DNA from: Cervus elaphus
Taxonomy: Eukaryota > Chordata > Mammalia > Artiodactyla > Cervidae
Length of the DNA: 64,000 nucleotides
NCBI RefSeq assembly: GCF_910594005.1
Contig: NC_057819.1
Span: 126,949,669 to 127,013,668 of the forward strand
Direction of reading: 5' to 3'
Under the pieces are notes generated by a model. That model was given only the letters and a program-made list of their open reading frames with translations, was not told the DNA's origin and did no database searches. Positions 33,570 to 45,389 of this stretch are shown here, piece after piece. Positions within the stretch are counted from its first letter, which is position 1, and each line of letters begins with the position of its first letter. Position numbers and translations under genes: made by a program.

Positions 33570-34521
33570 CTGGGGCGAGAGACGGACACGAGTCAGGGTC
33601 GCCTCTGTGCACCCCAACACCGCCCGCGCTGGGCCAGGAGCAGCCGCCCCCGAGAGTCTCCAATCAGGCCCCCTTCTACCCAGATTAGGAGCTATGACCC
33701 CAGCCCCTTTGTGGTCCCTTTCATGAGGGTCTTGAGGCCCCGAAGGACTGGGCTGTCTTGCCAGGAGAGAACCAACCGTGAGCTCCTGTGTTGGATCTGG
33801 AGGAAGACATCCCAGCCTCCTGTTCCTCCCCCACCTTCTGCCTCCATGGGAAGTGGTGGCCTCTTTTCCTGAGGCCTTCCCGGGACAGAGCAGGTCACCC
33901 CATCCTCACCTGAGTAAGTCTCTCCTCGTCCCACAGGGAGCCGATGATGAAGGCCACGAGGCGGCCCTCCACGAACCAGCCCAGGGACAGCTCGGGACAC
34001 AGGGTCAGGAAGTGCCGGACCTCACCCAGATTCAGGGGGCAGTTGCCGGAGACAGAGACGAAGGCTGCATCAGGAAGCACAAGTGGGTGACCCCCCCCGT
34101 CCACTGAGCATCTTCTCAGATGCTGGGTGGGCTCCCCGGGTCCCCAAGCCTCCCCTGGGAAGCATGGGATTCAGGGCTGCTCTTCCTCCCACTCGCCTGA
34201 AACACACATGTGCTCCTGCACACGCACAGAAACACACCATCAGATACTCTGGGGGCCCATCTGCCAAGGACAGGGGACTCCAGGGTCTTCTCCCCAAGGG
34301 CAACGGCGGCAGAGTTCAGCAGAGTCCCAGACCCTGGGGGGCCGGGGGGGCTGCTCACCCTCTCGCTCAATCTCAAACACGCCGGCAGCGTCCTCTGGGG
34401 TGAGGCAGCGAAACTCGTTGGCGGGGAGTGTGTGGCGCCGCTGGCAGCCTGGGGACCCTGGGATGCCAGACGGTGGGTGCAGAGCCGAGGGCTTCAGGCA
34501 GTGGATGCTCAGCGTGGACAT
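33264..34521 (-). CDS. AANAT: Serotonin N-acetyltransferase, copy 1 (207 aa)
   Basis: AANAT transfers acetyl from acetyl-CoA to serotonin, the penultimate step of melatonin synthesis, in pineal and retinal cytosol. Coding exons on the minus strand are 34521-34359 (163 nt), 34064-33910 (155 nt) and 33569-33264 (306 nt), 624 nt in all. This gives 207 aa, the family length, with GT-AG introns. GNAT-fold features are intact: H120, H122 and Y168 of the active site, and the acetyl-CoA loop RRQGKGS (131-137). Both PKA/14-3-3 sites are present (RRHT31, RRNS205). Oddities versus copy 2 are C26 (R in copy 2) and a Pro C terminus. It faces RHBDF2 tail-to-tail, as in other mammals. Two transcripts may exist from this locus; only RNA could say which copy is used. 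Confidence 0.95.
33910..34064 (-). CDS. AANAT: AANAT copy 1, second coding exon (residues 55-106)
   Basis: It encodes FVSVSGNCPLNLGEVRHFLT and GRLVAFIIGSLWDEERLTQ (GNAT substrate and core strands). Acceptor ATGCAG|CC, donor CAG|GTGAGG. Confidence 0.95.
34359..34521 (-). CDS. AANAT: AANAT copy 1, first coding exon (residues 1-55)
   Basis: The exon itself starts at acceptor position 34595 (AACAG|GTG), 74 nt before the ATG at 34521. It carries the regulatory N terminus with the PKA site RRHTLP (T31) and ends in EIERE with donor GAGAGG|GTGAGC. Confidence 0.94.
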
Positions 34522-34959
34522 CCTGGATGCGGCTGCCACCCAGGGGGTCCCCAGCTTCAGAAGTGGCCCCTGTGACGAGGAGGGTCCCTCCACACCTGTT
34601 GGAGAAGGGTGATGGTCAGGGGGCTGGTCCTCATCTCCCAGGGGGCCGTCCAGGGCGATGGTGCCTCTTGCCTCTTTTGCAGGAGACCTAGAGTGGGGAG
34701 TCTGGGCACTAGGGTAGAGCGGGCATGTAGGGCATCAATTCCTCCCGCCTTGTGCCTGCTCACTAGCTCCCTGGGTCCCTTTCTGTCTCTCTCCCTGACC
34801 CCCGTCAATGTGCAGATCCTAGAGGCAGCCATGCCTCCCTTACGAAGCCCGTAATCTGCGAGTTGCCCTCCCCTCCCTCCTCCACCTTCTCTCCCCACGT
34901 CTCCAAGCCCCAAGCAGGGGACTCCTGTTCCTGGGAGCCTGTGAGAAGATCCCACTTAC

Positions 34960-35110
34960 CACAACCACAGGGCCAGTTACCCCAGAAGCCGTCCTTGGGC
35001 TCAGGAGCCAGGGAAACCCAGGACCTGCTTTTGTAGCAGGTGTGGCCGGGCAGCGCATGACAGTGTCCTCAGAGATTTCTAAGGCAATGCCCCACCTGCA
35101 CGTCAACCCA
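34960..35110 (-). other. AANAT: Probable noncoding first exon and proximal promoter of AANAT copy 1
   Basis: A strong minus-strand donor, TTGTG|GTAAGTGGG, ends at 34960. The same donor is kept in copy 2, and the first coding exon has an acceptor before its ATG, so a noncoding leader exon is expected. The start site is not defined. Confidence 0.5.
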
Positions 35111-35191
35111 GGCAGGATGAAGCCAGCAGGGCTGGGCCCTGTCCCCAGCCTCTGAGGGCAAAACCTCAGGCTGGCATGCCGGACACAGAGG

Positions 35192-35197
35192 GGATTA
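35192..35197 (-). promoter_or_regulatory. AANAT: TAATCC element (CRX/OTX-type) upstream of AANAT copy 1
   Basis: TAATCC on the minus strand is the core of the pineal/photoreceptor element bound by CRX/OTX2. It lies about 230 bp upstream of the leader-exon donor and its equivalent exists in copy 2. Confidence 0.45.
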
Positions 35198-35349
35198 TAG
35201 CAGCTGATGAGGCCCCGGAGTTCGGGGAAAAGATCACTTGGGACCACTCAAAAACAAAAGTCAACCGAGTCCGTTCTAAAATCAAGTTGGCTTTATTCAG
35301 GGATTCATGAGTCAAGCACCATCCCACCTGGCAAGTAGAAAGGAGGTCC

Positions 35350-35640
35350 AGGGCTTCCCTGGTGGCTCAGTGGTAAAGAGTCCGCCTGCCAAGGCAGGAG
35401 ACCCGGGTTCGACCCCTGATCTGGGAAGATCCCACTTGCCGTGGAGCAGCTGCATCTCAACTGTTGAGCCTGTGCCCTACAGCCCGGGAACCGCAACCTC
35501 TGAGCCCAGGCAGCATAGAGCCTGTCTGTGCTCTGCAACAAGAGAAGCCCCCACAATGAGAGGCTTGTGCACCGCAACTAGAGAGAGCCTGTGTGCACCC
35601 ACGAAGACCAAGCACGGTCCCAAAGAAATAAATATTTAGA
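35350..35640 (+). mobile_element. Near full-length tRNA-derived ruminant SINE
   Basis: It starts GGGCTTCCCTGGTGGCTCAG, has box-B GGGTTCGACCCC and a long unique body, and ends AAAGAAATAAATATTT. Confidence 0.85.
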
Positions 35641-36079
35641 AAGGAGTTCCAAAGAGTTGTACAAAATCGGAGACCTTCAAAGACTGAAGGGGCCAGGAAC
35701 AAGGAGAGAGCTGATGAGGAATTCCTTGATGGTCCAGCGGTTGAGACTCGGCTCTTTCACTGCTGGGGCCTCTTCAATGAAAGAGCAGATGATGTCTATC
35801 AGGAAGAGTATGTCACTAGTGCTGACCAGGAAATTCCAGACTGACTGGTTTAGCATTCCAGATCTGAGAGAGGCAGAAGCTGCTGAGAGGTTAGGTATTA
35901 AAACCTCAGTTTGGTGTGGCTTAGCACTAGAGACTCCATTTTGGGCCTGACATTGATTTCTAAACAGGGTTAAGCCTCAGGAGTCAGGCTCTAACCTCTG
36001 CTCTGGTGTTCACTGGTTGGCTGGGGCATCACCCTCTGTCCCCTGGGGACCTGGGCATGCCCTCCTCTGAGGTTCTTCC

Positions 36080-36240
36080 AGCCCTGGCAGCCCGAGATTG
36101 CTACATTTATAGCACTTGATACCTGCCGAACCCTGGATCAGAGTCTCCTTTAATCCACACGACAGCCCTGCCCAGTGAGTATGAATCCCATGTCAGAGAG
36201 AGGGAAAGTGAAACTCAGAGAGGTGAGGTGACCTGTGTGT
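36080..36240 (+). repeat. MIR-like ancient SINE
   Basis: Text such as GAGAGGTGAGGTGACCTG after a TTAATCCACACGACAGCCC-like core matches MIR by eye. Confidence 0.5.
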
Positions 36241-36604
36241 TGCCCCCAGGGCTGCTGGGCCCCATGGATCTTCGAAATGATCAGTTCACAGCTTTGCATC
36301 TCTCCTCAGTCATCAGTGTCCTCCAGTCAGGGTCTACCAAGCCAAGGGAGCTAGTGAGTCACCTGTCAGCTCAAATCTGGTTCTCGGATGGGCAGGTGGG
36401 ACCAGTGAGCCTGGACACACACACGTGGCTGCTACTGCGCTATTCAGACCTTGCTGTGTCCACAGGGACAAGCCTCTGAAAGGGTTCCATCACTGACAAA
36501 CCCCGGAGGCCCTGTCTGCATACATCACCTCCTCCATGGTATAGGCACCCAAAGTCTGGTTCTGCACGTATGCCTCTTTCTGAGCACTGGGGAAGATCTC
36601 CAAA

Positions 36605-36965
36605 TGCAGTGTGTGCTAAGTCACTTCAGTTGTGTCCGACTCTGTGTGACCCTGTGGACTGTAGCCCGCCAGGCTCCTCTGTCCATGGGGATTCTCCAGG
36701 CAAGAACACTGGAGTGGGTTGCCATGCCCTCCTCCAGGGGATCTTCCTAACCCAGGGATGGAACCCAGGTCTCTTGGGTCTCCTGCATGGGCAGCTGTGT
36801 TCTTTTACCACCTTGGAGGACCAGTGCCTGTCTGGGGCTTTTTGTTAAATCCCAGCTGTACCCCAAGCGGTGTGTAGGATCTTAGCTCCATGACCAGGGA
36901 TGGAACCTATGCCCCCTGCAGTGGAAGCTCAGAGTATTAACCACTGGACCACCAGGGAAGTCCCC
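36605..36965 (-). mobile_element. Reversed Bov-A2-type SINE followed by reversed tRNA-derived SINE
   Basis: 36,605-36,830 carries GTGTCCGACTCTGTGTGACC; 36,835-36,965 ends GGACCACCAGGGAAGTCCCC. Confidence 0.8.
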
Positions 36966-37799
36966 TCAAATGGGGCTTTTGGGGAGGTGCTGGAAATGTA
37001 ATGTTACATTCTTAAATTTAACTTGTGTGATTTTGTGCATATTTGTTCTACTTGAAGTTTACTTAAATATCCGGAAGACTGCTTCACCTAACAGGTGCAC
37101 TCCACAGAGTTCCTTGTCTACCAGTGGCTTCGCCCCATGCCCAGGGCTGCCCTCTGATCTTAGTATCTGACATGAGCTTTCCCTCGGAATCTAGAGTCTC
37201 AGCAAACTGCCTCCTGCTCCCCTCTCCTTTGCCACTACCCCAGCCCCTCTTCAGGCCAGCAGATGGCCCCTGGCTTCCCTTTCCACCTCCCAATTCACAC
37301 CCCTCCTGCAGCTCTCGGCCCCTCCCTAGCGAGCACCCAGCCCTGTCCTTCATTGACACACACCGCCATCAGCCCTTAGCTTCTACACCCGCACAGCAGA
37401 GCTGACCCCTGTCCACACACCACAGAAGGAGCCCCTGCTCTCGCCAGGATCCGGGAGGCGCTCCAGTGCTGGCCCGGCCAGGTGCTGCTGGGCCTACCTG
37501 CCTGATGCTGGAGTGACCTCAGACCAGCCCGGGTGCCCCCACGCCCTTTCACCCAGGGCCCCTTTGCTGTCTGCGGCCCAGCAGAACCCCCAGAGCTCAC
37601 GTGCCCCCCCTGCTCACCACATCTGCCACTGGGCAACTTCCTGTCTTTCCCCTTCTGGGGACCCACGACTGACTTTTCAGGACTGACCAGAAGACTTCCT
37701 CAGGTTTGGCCTTCACATCTGCTGGGGCAAACATGTCCAGGACCTGGGCTGGGCACCCCCACCTCCAACCTGGGGTCCCAAAAAGGCCTCCTCTGTTAG

Positions 37800-38010
37800 G
37801 TGCTTCCCAGGTGGCTCAGTGGGTAAAGAATCTGCCTGCCAAGCAGGAAGACGTGGGTTCCATCCCTGGGTTGGGAAGATCCCCTGGAGAAGGAAATGGT
37901 AACCCACTCCAGTTTTCTTGCCTGGAGAATTCCAGGGACAGAGAAGCCTCACGGGATACAGTCTGTGGGGTTGCAAAGGGTCAGAAACCTCTTAGCCACG
38001 AAACAGCAAA
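37800..38010 (+). mobile_element. Bov-tA/Bov-A2-type SINE
   Basis: The head CTTCCCAGGTGGCTCAGTGG is followed by GGAGAAGGAAATGGTAACCC. Confidence 0.8.
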
Positions 38011-38407
38011 GCTCTTCTTAGAGCCTGTGGCTCCACCTCGCCCCCTGGTGGCTGATCACAACAGCCTGGAGCCGTGAAGAAATGCAGGCTGCTGAATGGA
38101 CCTCTTTTGTTTGGACACCATATGGCCTATGCTTTCTGGAAAACCCATCTAGGCACATGGATCCTCAGAGAACAAGACCAGTGGGATACAAAGCACAGCT
38201 AAACGGGGGCATGGCCCCCATGGTGGGCAGGGAAGGGCAGGGAAGGCTGATCACGAGGCCTCTCTCCTGGTCAACAGGAGGAAAATGACAATACCCCACT
38301 ACAGGGAGGGGGCGCCTGGAACAAAGATGAGGGTGCCCTCTGCAGAGAAATCAACATCAAGAGTGACAGCAATAGTGTCTGGTACCAGCCAGAGTAAAAA
38401 TCTGCTG

Positions 38408-38845
38408 AGGTTTTTTTTTTTTTTTTTTTGGCCTAACCCCAAAGCACGCGGGTTCTTAATTCCCTGACCAGGTATTGAACCCAAGCCCCCTGAAGTGGAA
38501 ACGCAGAGTCTTACCCACTGGGCTGCCAGGGAATTCCCCACTGAGGCATTTCAGGCCACTAGACTCGCTAGTTGGAGAAGGCAATGGCACCCCACTCCAG
38601 TACTCTTGCCTGGAATATCTCATGGACGGAGGAGCCTGGTAGGCTGCAGTCCATGGGGTTGCTACGAATCGGACACGATTGAGCGACTTCACTTTCACTT
38701 TTCACTTTCATGCATTGGAGAAGGAAATGGCAACCCACTCCAGTGTTCTTGCCTTGAGAATCCAGGGACGGGGGAGCCTGGTGGGCTGCCGTCTATGAGG
38801 TCGCACAGAGTCGGACACGACTGAAGTGACTTAGCAGCAACAGAC
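38408..38845. mobile_element. Reversed tRNA-derived SINE then a forward Bov-A2 SINE
   Basis: 38,408-38,540 starts with a long T run and ends GCCAGGGAATTCCC (minus). 38,570-38,845 is a dimeric Bov-A2 with both GGAGAAGG half-units and the CACTTTCACTTTTCACTTTC linker (plus). Confidence 0.85.
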
Positions 38846-39011
38846 TCGCTAGTGATATGTCCTCCCCCTTTCCTGGGCTGTAATTGAATTCATCAACCAA
38901 GGGAGTAGCCTCAGGTGATGTCCATTAAGTCTGTCCAATTTAGCAAATAAAAATGCAGGACACCTGGTGAAATTTGAACCAGGTATACAACAAATACTTT
39001 TTAAAGAATGA

Positions 39012-39245
39012 ATGATTCCCAGGTGGCGCCTGGTGGCAAAGAACCCGCCTCCCAGTGCAAGTAGACTAAGAGACATGGGTTCGATCCCTGGATTGGGAAG
39101 ATCCCCTGGAGGAGGGCATGGCAACCCACTCCAGTGTTCTTGCCTGGAGAATCCCCGTGGACAGAGGAGCCTGGCAGACTACAGTCCACAGGGTCACAAA
39201 AATTTGGACACAACTGAAGTGAGTGAGCATGCACGCATACATGTG
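39012..39245 (+). mobile_element. Bov-tA/Bov-A2-type SINE
   Basis: The head has TGGCAAAGAACCCGCCTCCC, and the body ends CACAACTGAAGTGAGTGAGC. Confidence 0.8.
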
Positions 39246-39614
39246 ATGTGTAGAACATTTTTATACTAAAAAGGAGTTTATCTAAAATTTCAATTTCACC
39301 AGAGGTCTTGAATTTTGTCTGGCAACCCCATTTGTGAGGTATGAGAAGGGACGTGGTCAGCCTGGGCCGGTAAAGGGCCGTGAGGGAGCCGGGGAGAATC
39401 GCAGGTCTGCACCAGGCATAGGGCACAGGGAAGCAGCTATCTGAGCCTTGGGCTGGCTGGACCCTTTGGCTACCAAACCTCATACAGTTATCGCCTTCTT
39501 CTCAAAAGTCCACTTTCTGCCATTTCGCTTTTATGAAAGGCTTACATCAGTACTTGTTTTCACTAACCAAAAGAAATCTGAAGATGATTTTCACTGTTAC
39601 TTGAAAAGAGGTGA

Positions 39615-39795
39615 AAATCTGGAGAAGGAAATGGCAACCCACTCCAGTATTCTTGCCTGGAAAAATCCATGGACAGAGGAGCCTGGCGGGCTGTGGTCCA
39701 TGGGATTACATGACTGAGCATGTGTGCGTGAGGGTGGAGGGAGATGGGTTGGTAGCAATAAAGTGGTAGAACTGAAAAAAAAAAGAAAAAAAGAG
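39615..39795 (+). mobile_element. Truncated Bov-A SINE with A-rich tail
   Basis: The GGAGAAGGAAATGGCAACCC body is followed by a decayed end and an A-rich tract (39,773-39,795). Confidence 0.75.
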
Positions 39796-41264
39796 AGGTG
39801 AAAATCGAAAACAGCATTGGGGAATTGTTTGGCAGCGAACAAACTGAACGCGGTTGTAAAAGGCCTAAGGGAAGACGTCAGGAACTGGAGAAGCCCTTGA
39901 CTGAGGTTTTCACTGTGATTGCCAGGGCTGCAATGATTAACAGGAAAATAGGACTAATTTTGAAACAGCATGTAGGTTTAGGGCGGCTTTGCACATTGAC
40001 TGCCTACTGAGGGTTCTATGATAGGAAAATGCGTTAAGCTAAGCAGCCAAGCTTACTGTTCTATTCCCAGCCTTCCTCACCAGCCACACCAGCCATATCA
40101 GCGACATCAGGTACCGCAGACAGCGACCTTGACCTTTGACTTCAGGCAAGCAGACGTAGAAGACGCAGCTGTCAGAGACTTGCCTGCCCTGATGGATTCA
40201 GACGGTGGTGAGATGTCATTAGATGAACCTTTCCTCTCTGTCCTGCACCCCAGTCTCAGGTACCTTCCTCCTCTGCAACCACCAAGACTGACCCTAACCC
40301 ACTGTCATCACCACCTCTTAGCCTCTTAGTCTATCTGTCGTACATTATTTCTGTTTGATAATCGCTGTGTGATTATCTTATGATTCCTGCCTTCCCTTTA
40401 TGTTAGTGTCATTTTAGTTTTCATGTGTTATTTGGTATGATTTGGAAGATTATTTTGGGGGTCTGGGAACACTCAAAAGTGTTTCCATATAACTTAGTGG
40501 TAATCGCTTCTTCGCTTTATGCCCTTTCAACTTACAAAACTTTTCATGAGAACTCCCTACTTTCCGACAGTGGGGGAAACCTGTAATGTACACCCTGGTT
40601 TGATGCCCCCGGCCATGACTGACACCTGTCCAGATTTCCCTGCTTCAGAACCGTGGTCCTCATGCCTGGCTGCCCATTGGAATCCCATGGGAGCTTTAAA
40701 AATGTTCCAATACCTGTCTCATCCTCCGAGATTCTGATATTAAAGTCCTGGGATGGGACTCCAGGCCTAGGTGCCTTCCCCAGGGGATTCTCCTGTGCAG
40801 CCTGGGCTCAGAACCACTATTCAAAGTGCATGTTCTCCCAACAGCCTTTTGGTCATGACTTTGAAACCTGTTTGTCTTCCTGTGGGGAAAGAATGTGGGT
40901 CACCCCACACAGGTACCCAGCCCGCCGTGCGCACAGAGCAGGGGAGTTGCAAACCTCTGTAGCCCCAGCCATTCTTTCCAGTGGAGTCTGTGGCAGAGGG
41001 CGAGAGTGGAGACGGACCAAGGGCTGCCTGGCTGGAACTTATGGCCGTCCGCACGTGGGTTGGAAGAGAATTTCCAGACACAGAGTATTGCAGAAAGGAG
41101 TGAGTTTAGTAAGAACAAAGGGCAGAGATAACATGGGCACGAGAGCGCAGCAGGCCGACACCTTCTGACAGCCCGGGAGAGTTGACCGAAGGGAGAACAG
41201 AGTTTATGACTGGGAGACGCTGTTAGAACAGTGGGCATGCTCGAGGGAGAGATGATGTTTTTCG

Positions 41265-41480
41265 TGGGTTGTTGTTGCTGTCCAGTCACTTAAGTCGTGT
41301 CCAACTCTCTGAGACCCCCTGGACTGCAACACGCCAGGCTCCCCTGTCCTTCACTATCTCCAGGAGTTTGCTCACACTGATGTTCATTGAGTCGGTGATG
41401 CTATCTGACCATCTCCTCCTCTGTCGTCCCCTTCTCCTTTTGCCTTCAATCTTTCCCAGCATCAGGGTCTCTTGTGGGTT
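41265..41480 (-). mobile_element. BovB/Bov-A-related SINE
   Basis: The reversed family text GTTGTTGCTGTCCAGTCACT to TCTTTCCCAGCATCAGGGTC is present. Confidence 0.75.
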
Positions 41481-42009
41481 AGTAGACAATTTTTAAAGCC
41501 TCAAGACAAAGAAAATTCCTGCTGGAGAGCTGACATTAGGTGATTGGTTAGGGTGCTATAGGGTAAGCACTGGAGTGGACATTTTTGACTCGTCTGGGGT
41601 CAGGAAGCTGGCTGGTGATTATCGGGCGGCTTTTGGCAATGGTTACAAAAGGGTTCAGTCTGCTTTGGAGGCGACCGTGGTTCTGGACTCTGTTTCTGTG
41701 GCCTTGGGGCAGGACTCCACAGAACTGCTAGGAATATGTGAGGTTCCCCAGAGGATCCTGCTAGAATAATGGGGGGCATGATGAGGGCCCCCACAGGGAC
41801 CCTGGAGTGAAATGGAATTCCCGCAGAGGCCTAGACCCACAGTTCAGCCCCCTGGGCCCTTGGAAAGCCCACCCCACACGCCTTCCCTCCCTGGTCATGA
41901 CACTTATCTCTTGTGCCTGTTCCACTGCCCGTGGCTGTTCAGAGGCCTTCTGAGGAGGAGAAAAGGCCACCTACCTGTGAGGCAGTCACAGGTGACACCA
42001 CTATCACGC

Positions 42010-43160
42010 CAGTGTAGAGATGAGAGGACAAGGCTGGGTACGGGATGCAAAGTCAACGCCATCAGATGTGTCCAATGGGGACTCTGGCTCAGGGGCTGCG
42101 TCCCAGGCCCCTAATGATGGGGTTCTACTCTCTATGGCACGGACTCCCTCAAGCACCAGCCCCCTTGAGAAGGTCCCAAGACCACGGCTCCCCCAGCTCT
42201 GACTCAGCTCACCTCTCGCCTCTTCTCCCCAGCTGCTCCCCTTTAGGGGTCCCATTGTCACCTATTCCACCAGATCTCCTCTGGGCGCCCCCAGTCTACA
42301 CAGCAGGGCTACACACATCTGGGTACCAGCTGTGGCTGCCCGTCAGGTCTCTCCCACAGGCTCTGTGGTCCCAGGCAGATCCTGGGCAGTGGTGGGCTCC
42401 TGCTCCAGAACATTCTATGACAGTGGAACCAGGTTGTCCAGGCCACACGGAGAACCCCAGAGGACCATGGGACCTGACTGCCCACCTGACCCAGCTGAGC
42501 CCGCACCGCGCTAACGCTCTGGAGCAGTGAGATGACCAGACAGACTTGGCTGTCCTCACGAAGGAGAGGACATTGGAGTGTCAGTATGGGAAGGGCGTTC
42601 TGAGGGGCTGCATGTCCCCACAGGGAAAGTGGGGGCTGAGCTGGGGGATGTTCTCTCGGGGCCGAGGGTGGGCAAGATGAGCCAATAACCAGAAGAAAGG
42701 TGAGGAGACGAGCAGATCCAGAATCGGGAGCATCACAGAACCCAAGGAGGAGTGGCCAGTCGCATCTCCTGCAGCCAAGAGTGCAGAGAAGAGCTCAGCT
42801 TCGCCCTGATGGCCGCTGGGAGTCCTTCCAGGACTGCTGGGGGCGGGTAGGGGCCAGAGGCCCCAGGGCTCCTCCGGGGGACAAAGCAGAGGGAGCAACA
42901 GGGCAGAGGACATCGGTGAAAGGTATACTGACCCACCAGCGTGGCCGAGGCCTGGAGGAGTCTCCCCCACCCCACCCCCTGCACCCTGCCTCCAGCACAG
43001 AGCTGGCAGTAGCTCAGGGCGCCTAGAAGGCCTGGCACAGGGTGGCTGACCATTGATCTGGGCAAGGGCTGCGTTGGTGTCAGGGTCCCAGGGAGCTTCT
43101 CAAACGGGGCCCACCTGCTCCCTCTCTTCCGTGTGACAGCTGCAAGGTTCCCACTGCTGA
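42010..43160. repeat. Downstream flank block of duplication unit 1
   Basis: This block aligns, with small gaps, to 47,715-48,815. Shared text includes GGATGCAAAGTCAAC, CAGGCCCCTGATGATGGGG (one base different here) and TCTCTATGGCACGGACTCCC. I see no conserved open frame: the frames in the two copies end differently. Function unknown; it may be ordinary intergenic DNA carried along. Confidence 0.75.
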
Positions 43161-43179
43161 TTCCTTAATCCCCGGATGA

Positions 43180-44520
43180 GAGGAAACAGCCGAACTCCTG
43201 ATTCATGCTCCAGGGTCACCTCCATGCTGGGACCCCACCCCTCACTCCACCTCTTCTCTGCTTTCTCTCCGTGACCTTGACCACCGCCTGCCAGCACATC
43301 CCACAGCTATGAGTTAGGCCAAATGAAGTCACCCTTGTGTGACCCTTCTTGACCCTAAGAGTCAGCAGTCTGTTGATCAGTTCCTCCTCAGGCTGTGGGC
43401 TTGTTCAGTGTCTGTCCCTCCCAACGTGCACCACCCGGAGCAGGCTGCCTGTCCTGCTTACCGCCCTGGGCATGCACACAGTAGGTGCTCAATGTTTGCA
43501 GAAAGGGTGGGAGGGAGGAGTCCAGCTGTGTTCTGGCAGCTCCAGCGGCACCTCCCCCTGCCCCGAGGCTCTCAGCTTTAGGGTCCCCACCCTGGGAGGG
43601 GATGACACATAGGATGACTCGGGTCCCAGAGTTCAAGCCTGGATATGCCCAGTCCTCCCCGCAGGCTTCCAATTGGACCTGGAAGTGACCCTGTGTCCTC
43701 CCCACCCACCCTGCTCATCATCAGGCTACCCCAGGTCTACCCCTGGCCCTCACCTGCCTACCCTTCACCAGCTGCTTCCTCGAGAAGAGTTTCCCTGGTG
43801 GCTTAGAGGGTAAAGCATCCGCCTGCAATGTGGGAGACCTGGGTTCAATCCCTGAGTCAGGAAGATCCCCTGGAGAAGGAAATGGCAACCCACTCCAGTA
43901 CTCTTGCCTGGGAAATCCCATGGACGGAGGAGCCTGGAAGGCTGCAGTCCATGGGGTTGCAAAGAGTCGGACATGACTAAACGACTTCACTCTCACTTTC
44001 TGCGAGAAGTACGAGCTGGACCTACACTGACCACCTGCCCAGTGGGGCCAGCACGGCTGCTCCCACCCAGCGCGGAGGACACAGGGACTGTGTCTGGATG
44101 GGGTTGTCGACCTGCACAGCACCCCCGCACACACCCCAGAGACCCCATGGGGCCGGCCATGCTCCCAGTAGCTCCCTCCCCCAGGAGAGGCTGAGTCTGA
44201 GGGGAGACGCTCCTGAAGGGGGGCTCCTTGGGAGACCGAGGCCCCCCTTCCTCAGGTCCGGGCTGGGGGACACTCGAAGCTGTGCGTCTCTGCAGCTCGG
44301 GGCCCAGGCCCTGACAGCCCGGCCATCAGGACCACCTCCTGGGGGTGGGCTCCTTTCTTCCAGGGTCCTGGGCTGTTGCTCGGCCCCCACCTCCGGCTCT
44401 GCTGGTACGGTCCCCTCCCCACTACGGTGAGTGCGCCCCTCCTGGGGACGAGGCTGGGGTTCCCGCCGCGTTCTCAGCCCTGCCTGGTCACGGCCCCCTG
44501 CCTCTTGCCCCTCCCCATAG
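43180..44520 (+). pseudogene. Duplicated, wrecked RHBDF2 3' end
   Basis: 43,180-43,700 aligns to RHBDF2 intron 17 (30,540-31,015). Then most of exon 18 (about 31,024-31,340, carrying the last membrane helices) is missing. The exon end returns at about 43,724-43,788, is split by a SINE, and resumes at 44,001 (GCGAGAAGTACGAGCTGGAC). Six bases (CAGGTG) are lost before the stop. 44,030-44,520 aligns to the start of the 3'UTR, but the polyadenylation region is absent. It cannot make iRhom2 sequence of any length. Confidence 0.88.
43788..44002 (+). mobile_element. Bov-tA/Bov-A2-type SINE inside the RHBDF2 remnant
   Basis: The head TTTCCCTGGTGGCTTAGAGG and a full body lie between CGAGAAG repeats at 43,781-43,787 and 44,003-44,009, which look like a target-site duplication. 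The insertion therefore postdates the segmental duplication. Confidence 0.85.
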
Positions 44521-44589
44521 GAGAGTCAGGGTCCGCTGGGTGGAGGGGAGGCCTGGCCGGGCAGAAGCAGTGCTGGGGTGGGGGTGCAG

Positions 44590-45090
44590 CACTCGGTCAT
44601 TCACTACGCCTCCCTGTTGCAGCCTGGGGGAGCAGAGACCAGAACCTGCCCTGGGACTCGAGGGTGCGGCACACTGCACCCCCATGATTGTCCCAGGAAG
44701 CATGCCCAGCAGACATTCTTGGGGCGGCACGTGCTCTCTGCCCCGCTTCACTGCCTACCCCAGCGTCCGTCCCCACGGAAACAAACAAGATATTCCTGAT
44801 CAACAGCAGAGCCTTAACTTTACTCCCTCTTTACAGGGAGCTAATCCAACTCCCCCGTATAGCTATTCCCTAATGATCTCATGTGACTTTTGCCAATAGA
44901 AGTACGGGCTGCAAGGAGGCGATTTGTCTTCCTGCTATGGAGAGCAGGAGGGCCCCCTGACTCCCCCCTGGCCAAACTATATGTGTCTGTCCTTTCAGTA
45001 CGCGCTCACCCCCGTTTCAGGTCTGTCTCACCCATTGTGCTGGACGCGGCACCTTCCCTCAATCCTTCACCCCCCACCTGATGGGATGGA
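44590..45090. other. Copy-2-specific stretch before AANAT copy 2 3' end
   Basis: About 450 bp has no counterpart in unit 1, where sequence equivalent to 44,590 and 45,090 is separated by roughly 80 bp. It is neither a SINE nor an L1 that I recognise. Confidence 0.4.
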
Positions 45091-45389
45091 AGTTACTGTG
45101 GGCAGAGGACCCGGGGCACCTGGGGTGTGGGGGAGCTGAGAGGTGGCCCCTGCCCTTCCCTGCTCCTGGCTGCCCCCACTCCAGGGATGAGGACCAGAAG
45201 GGATAGCCCTGGGTCTGGGGGGATAGGGGCTCCTTTGGTGAGGACGCAGAAGCAAGGCTGCAGGGTGCCTCCCACTGTCCCCAGTTCACGAACCCAGCAC
45301 GTGTGGGCGCAGTTTGGATGCAGGGGGTCTGCAGGGCCTGGCATGGACAGAGAAGAACACGGAAGTACTGTGCCCCAGGAGGGCGAGCA

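Larger units (their letters stand above)
35210..42010. other. Spacer between the two AANAT copies, packed with SINEs
   Basis: No gene was found. About half is ruminant SINE sequence. 35,969-36,120 is collinear with 47,545-47,700 of the second unit; the rest (about 36,120-42,000) has no counterpart there. Unexplained unique sequence lies at 37,100-37,790 and 39,800-41,250. Confidence 0.6.

Noticed and set aside
33271..33663. Second minus-strand frame over the AANAT last exon (also 45558-45950)
   Set aside because: It is an alternative frame of the true exon, repeated only because the gene is duplicated.
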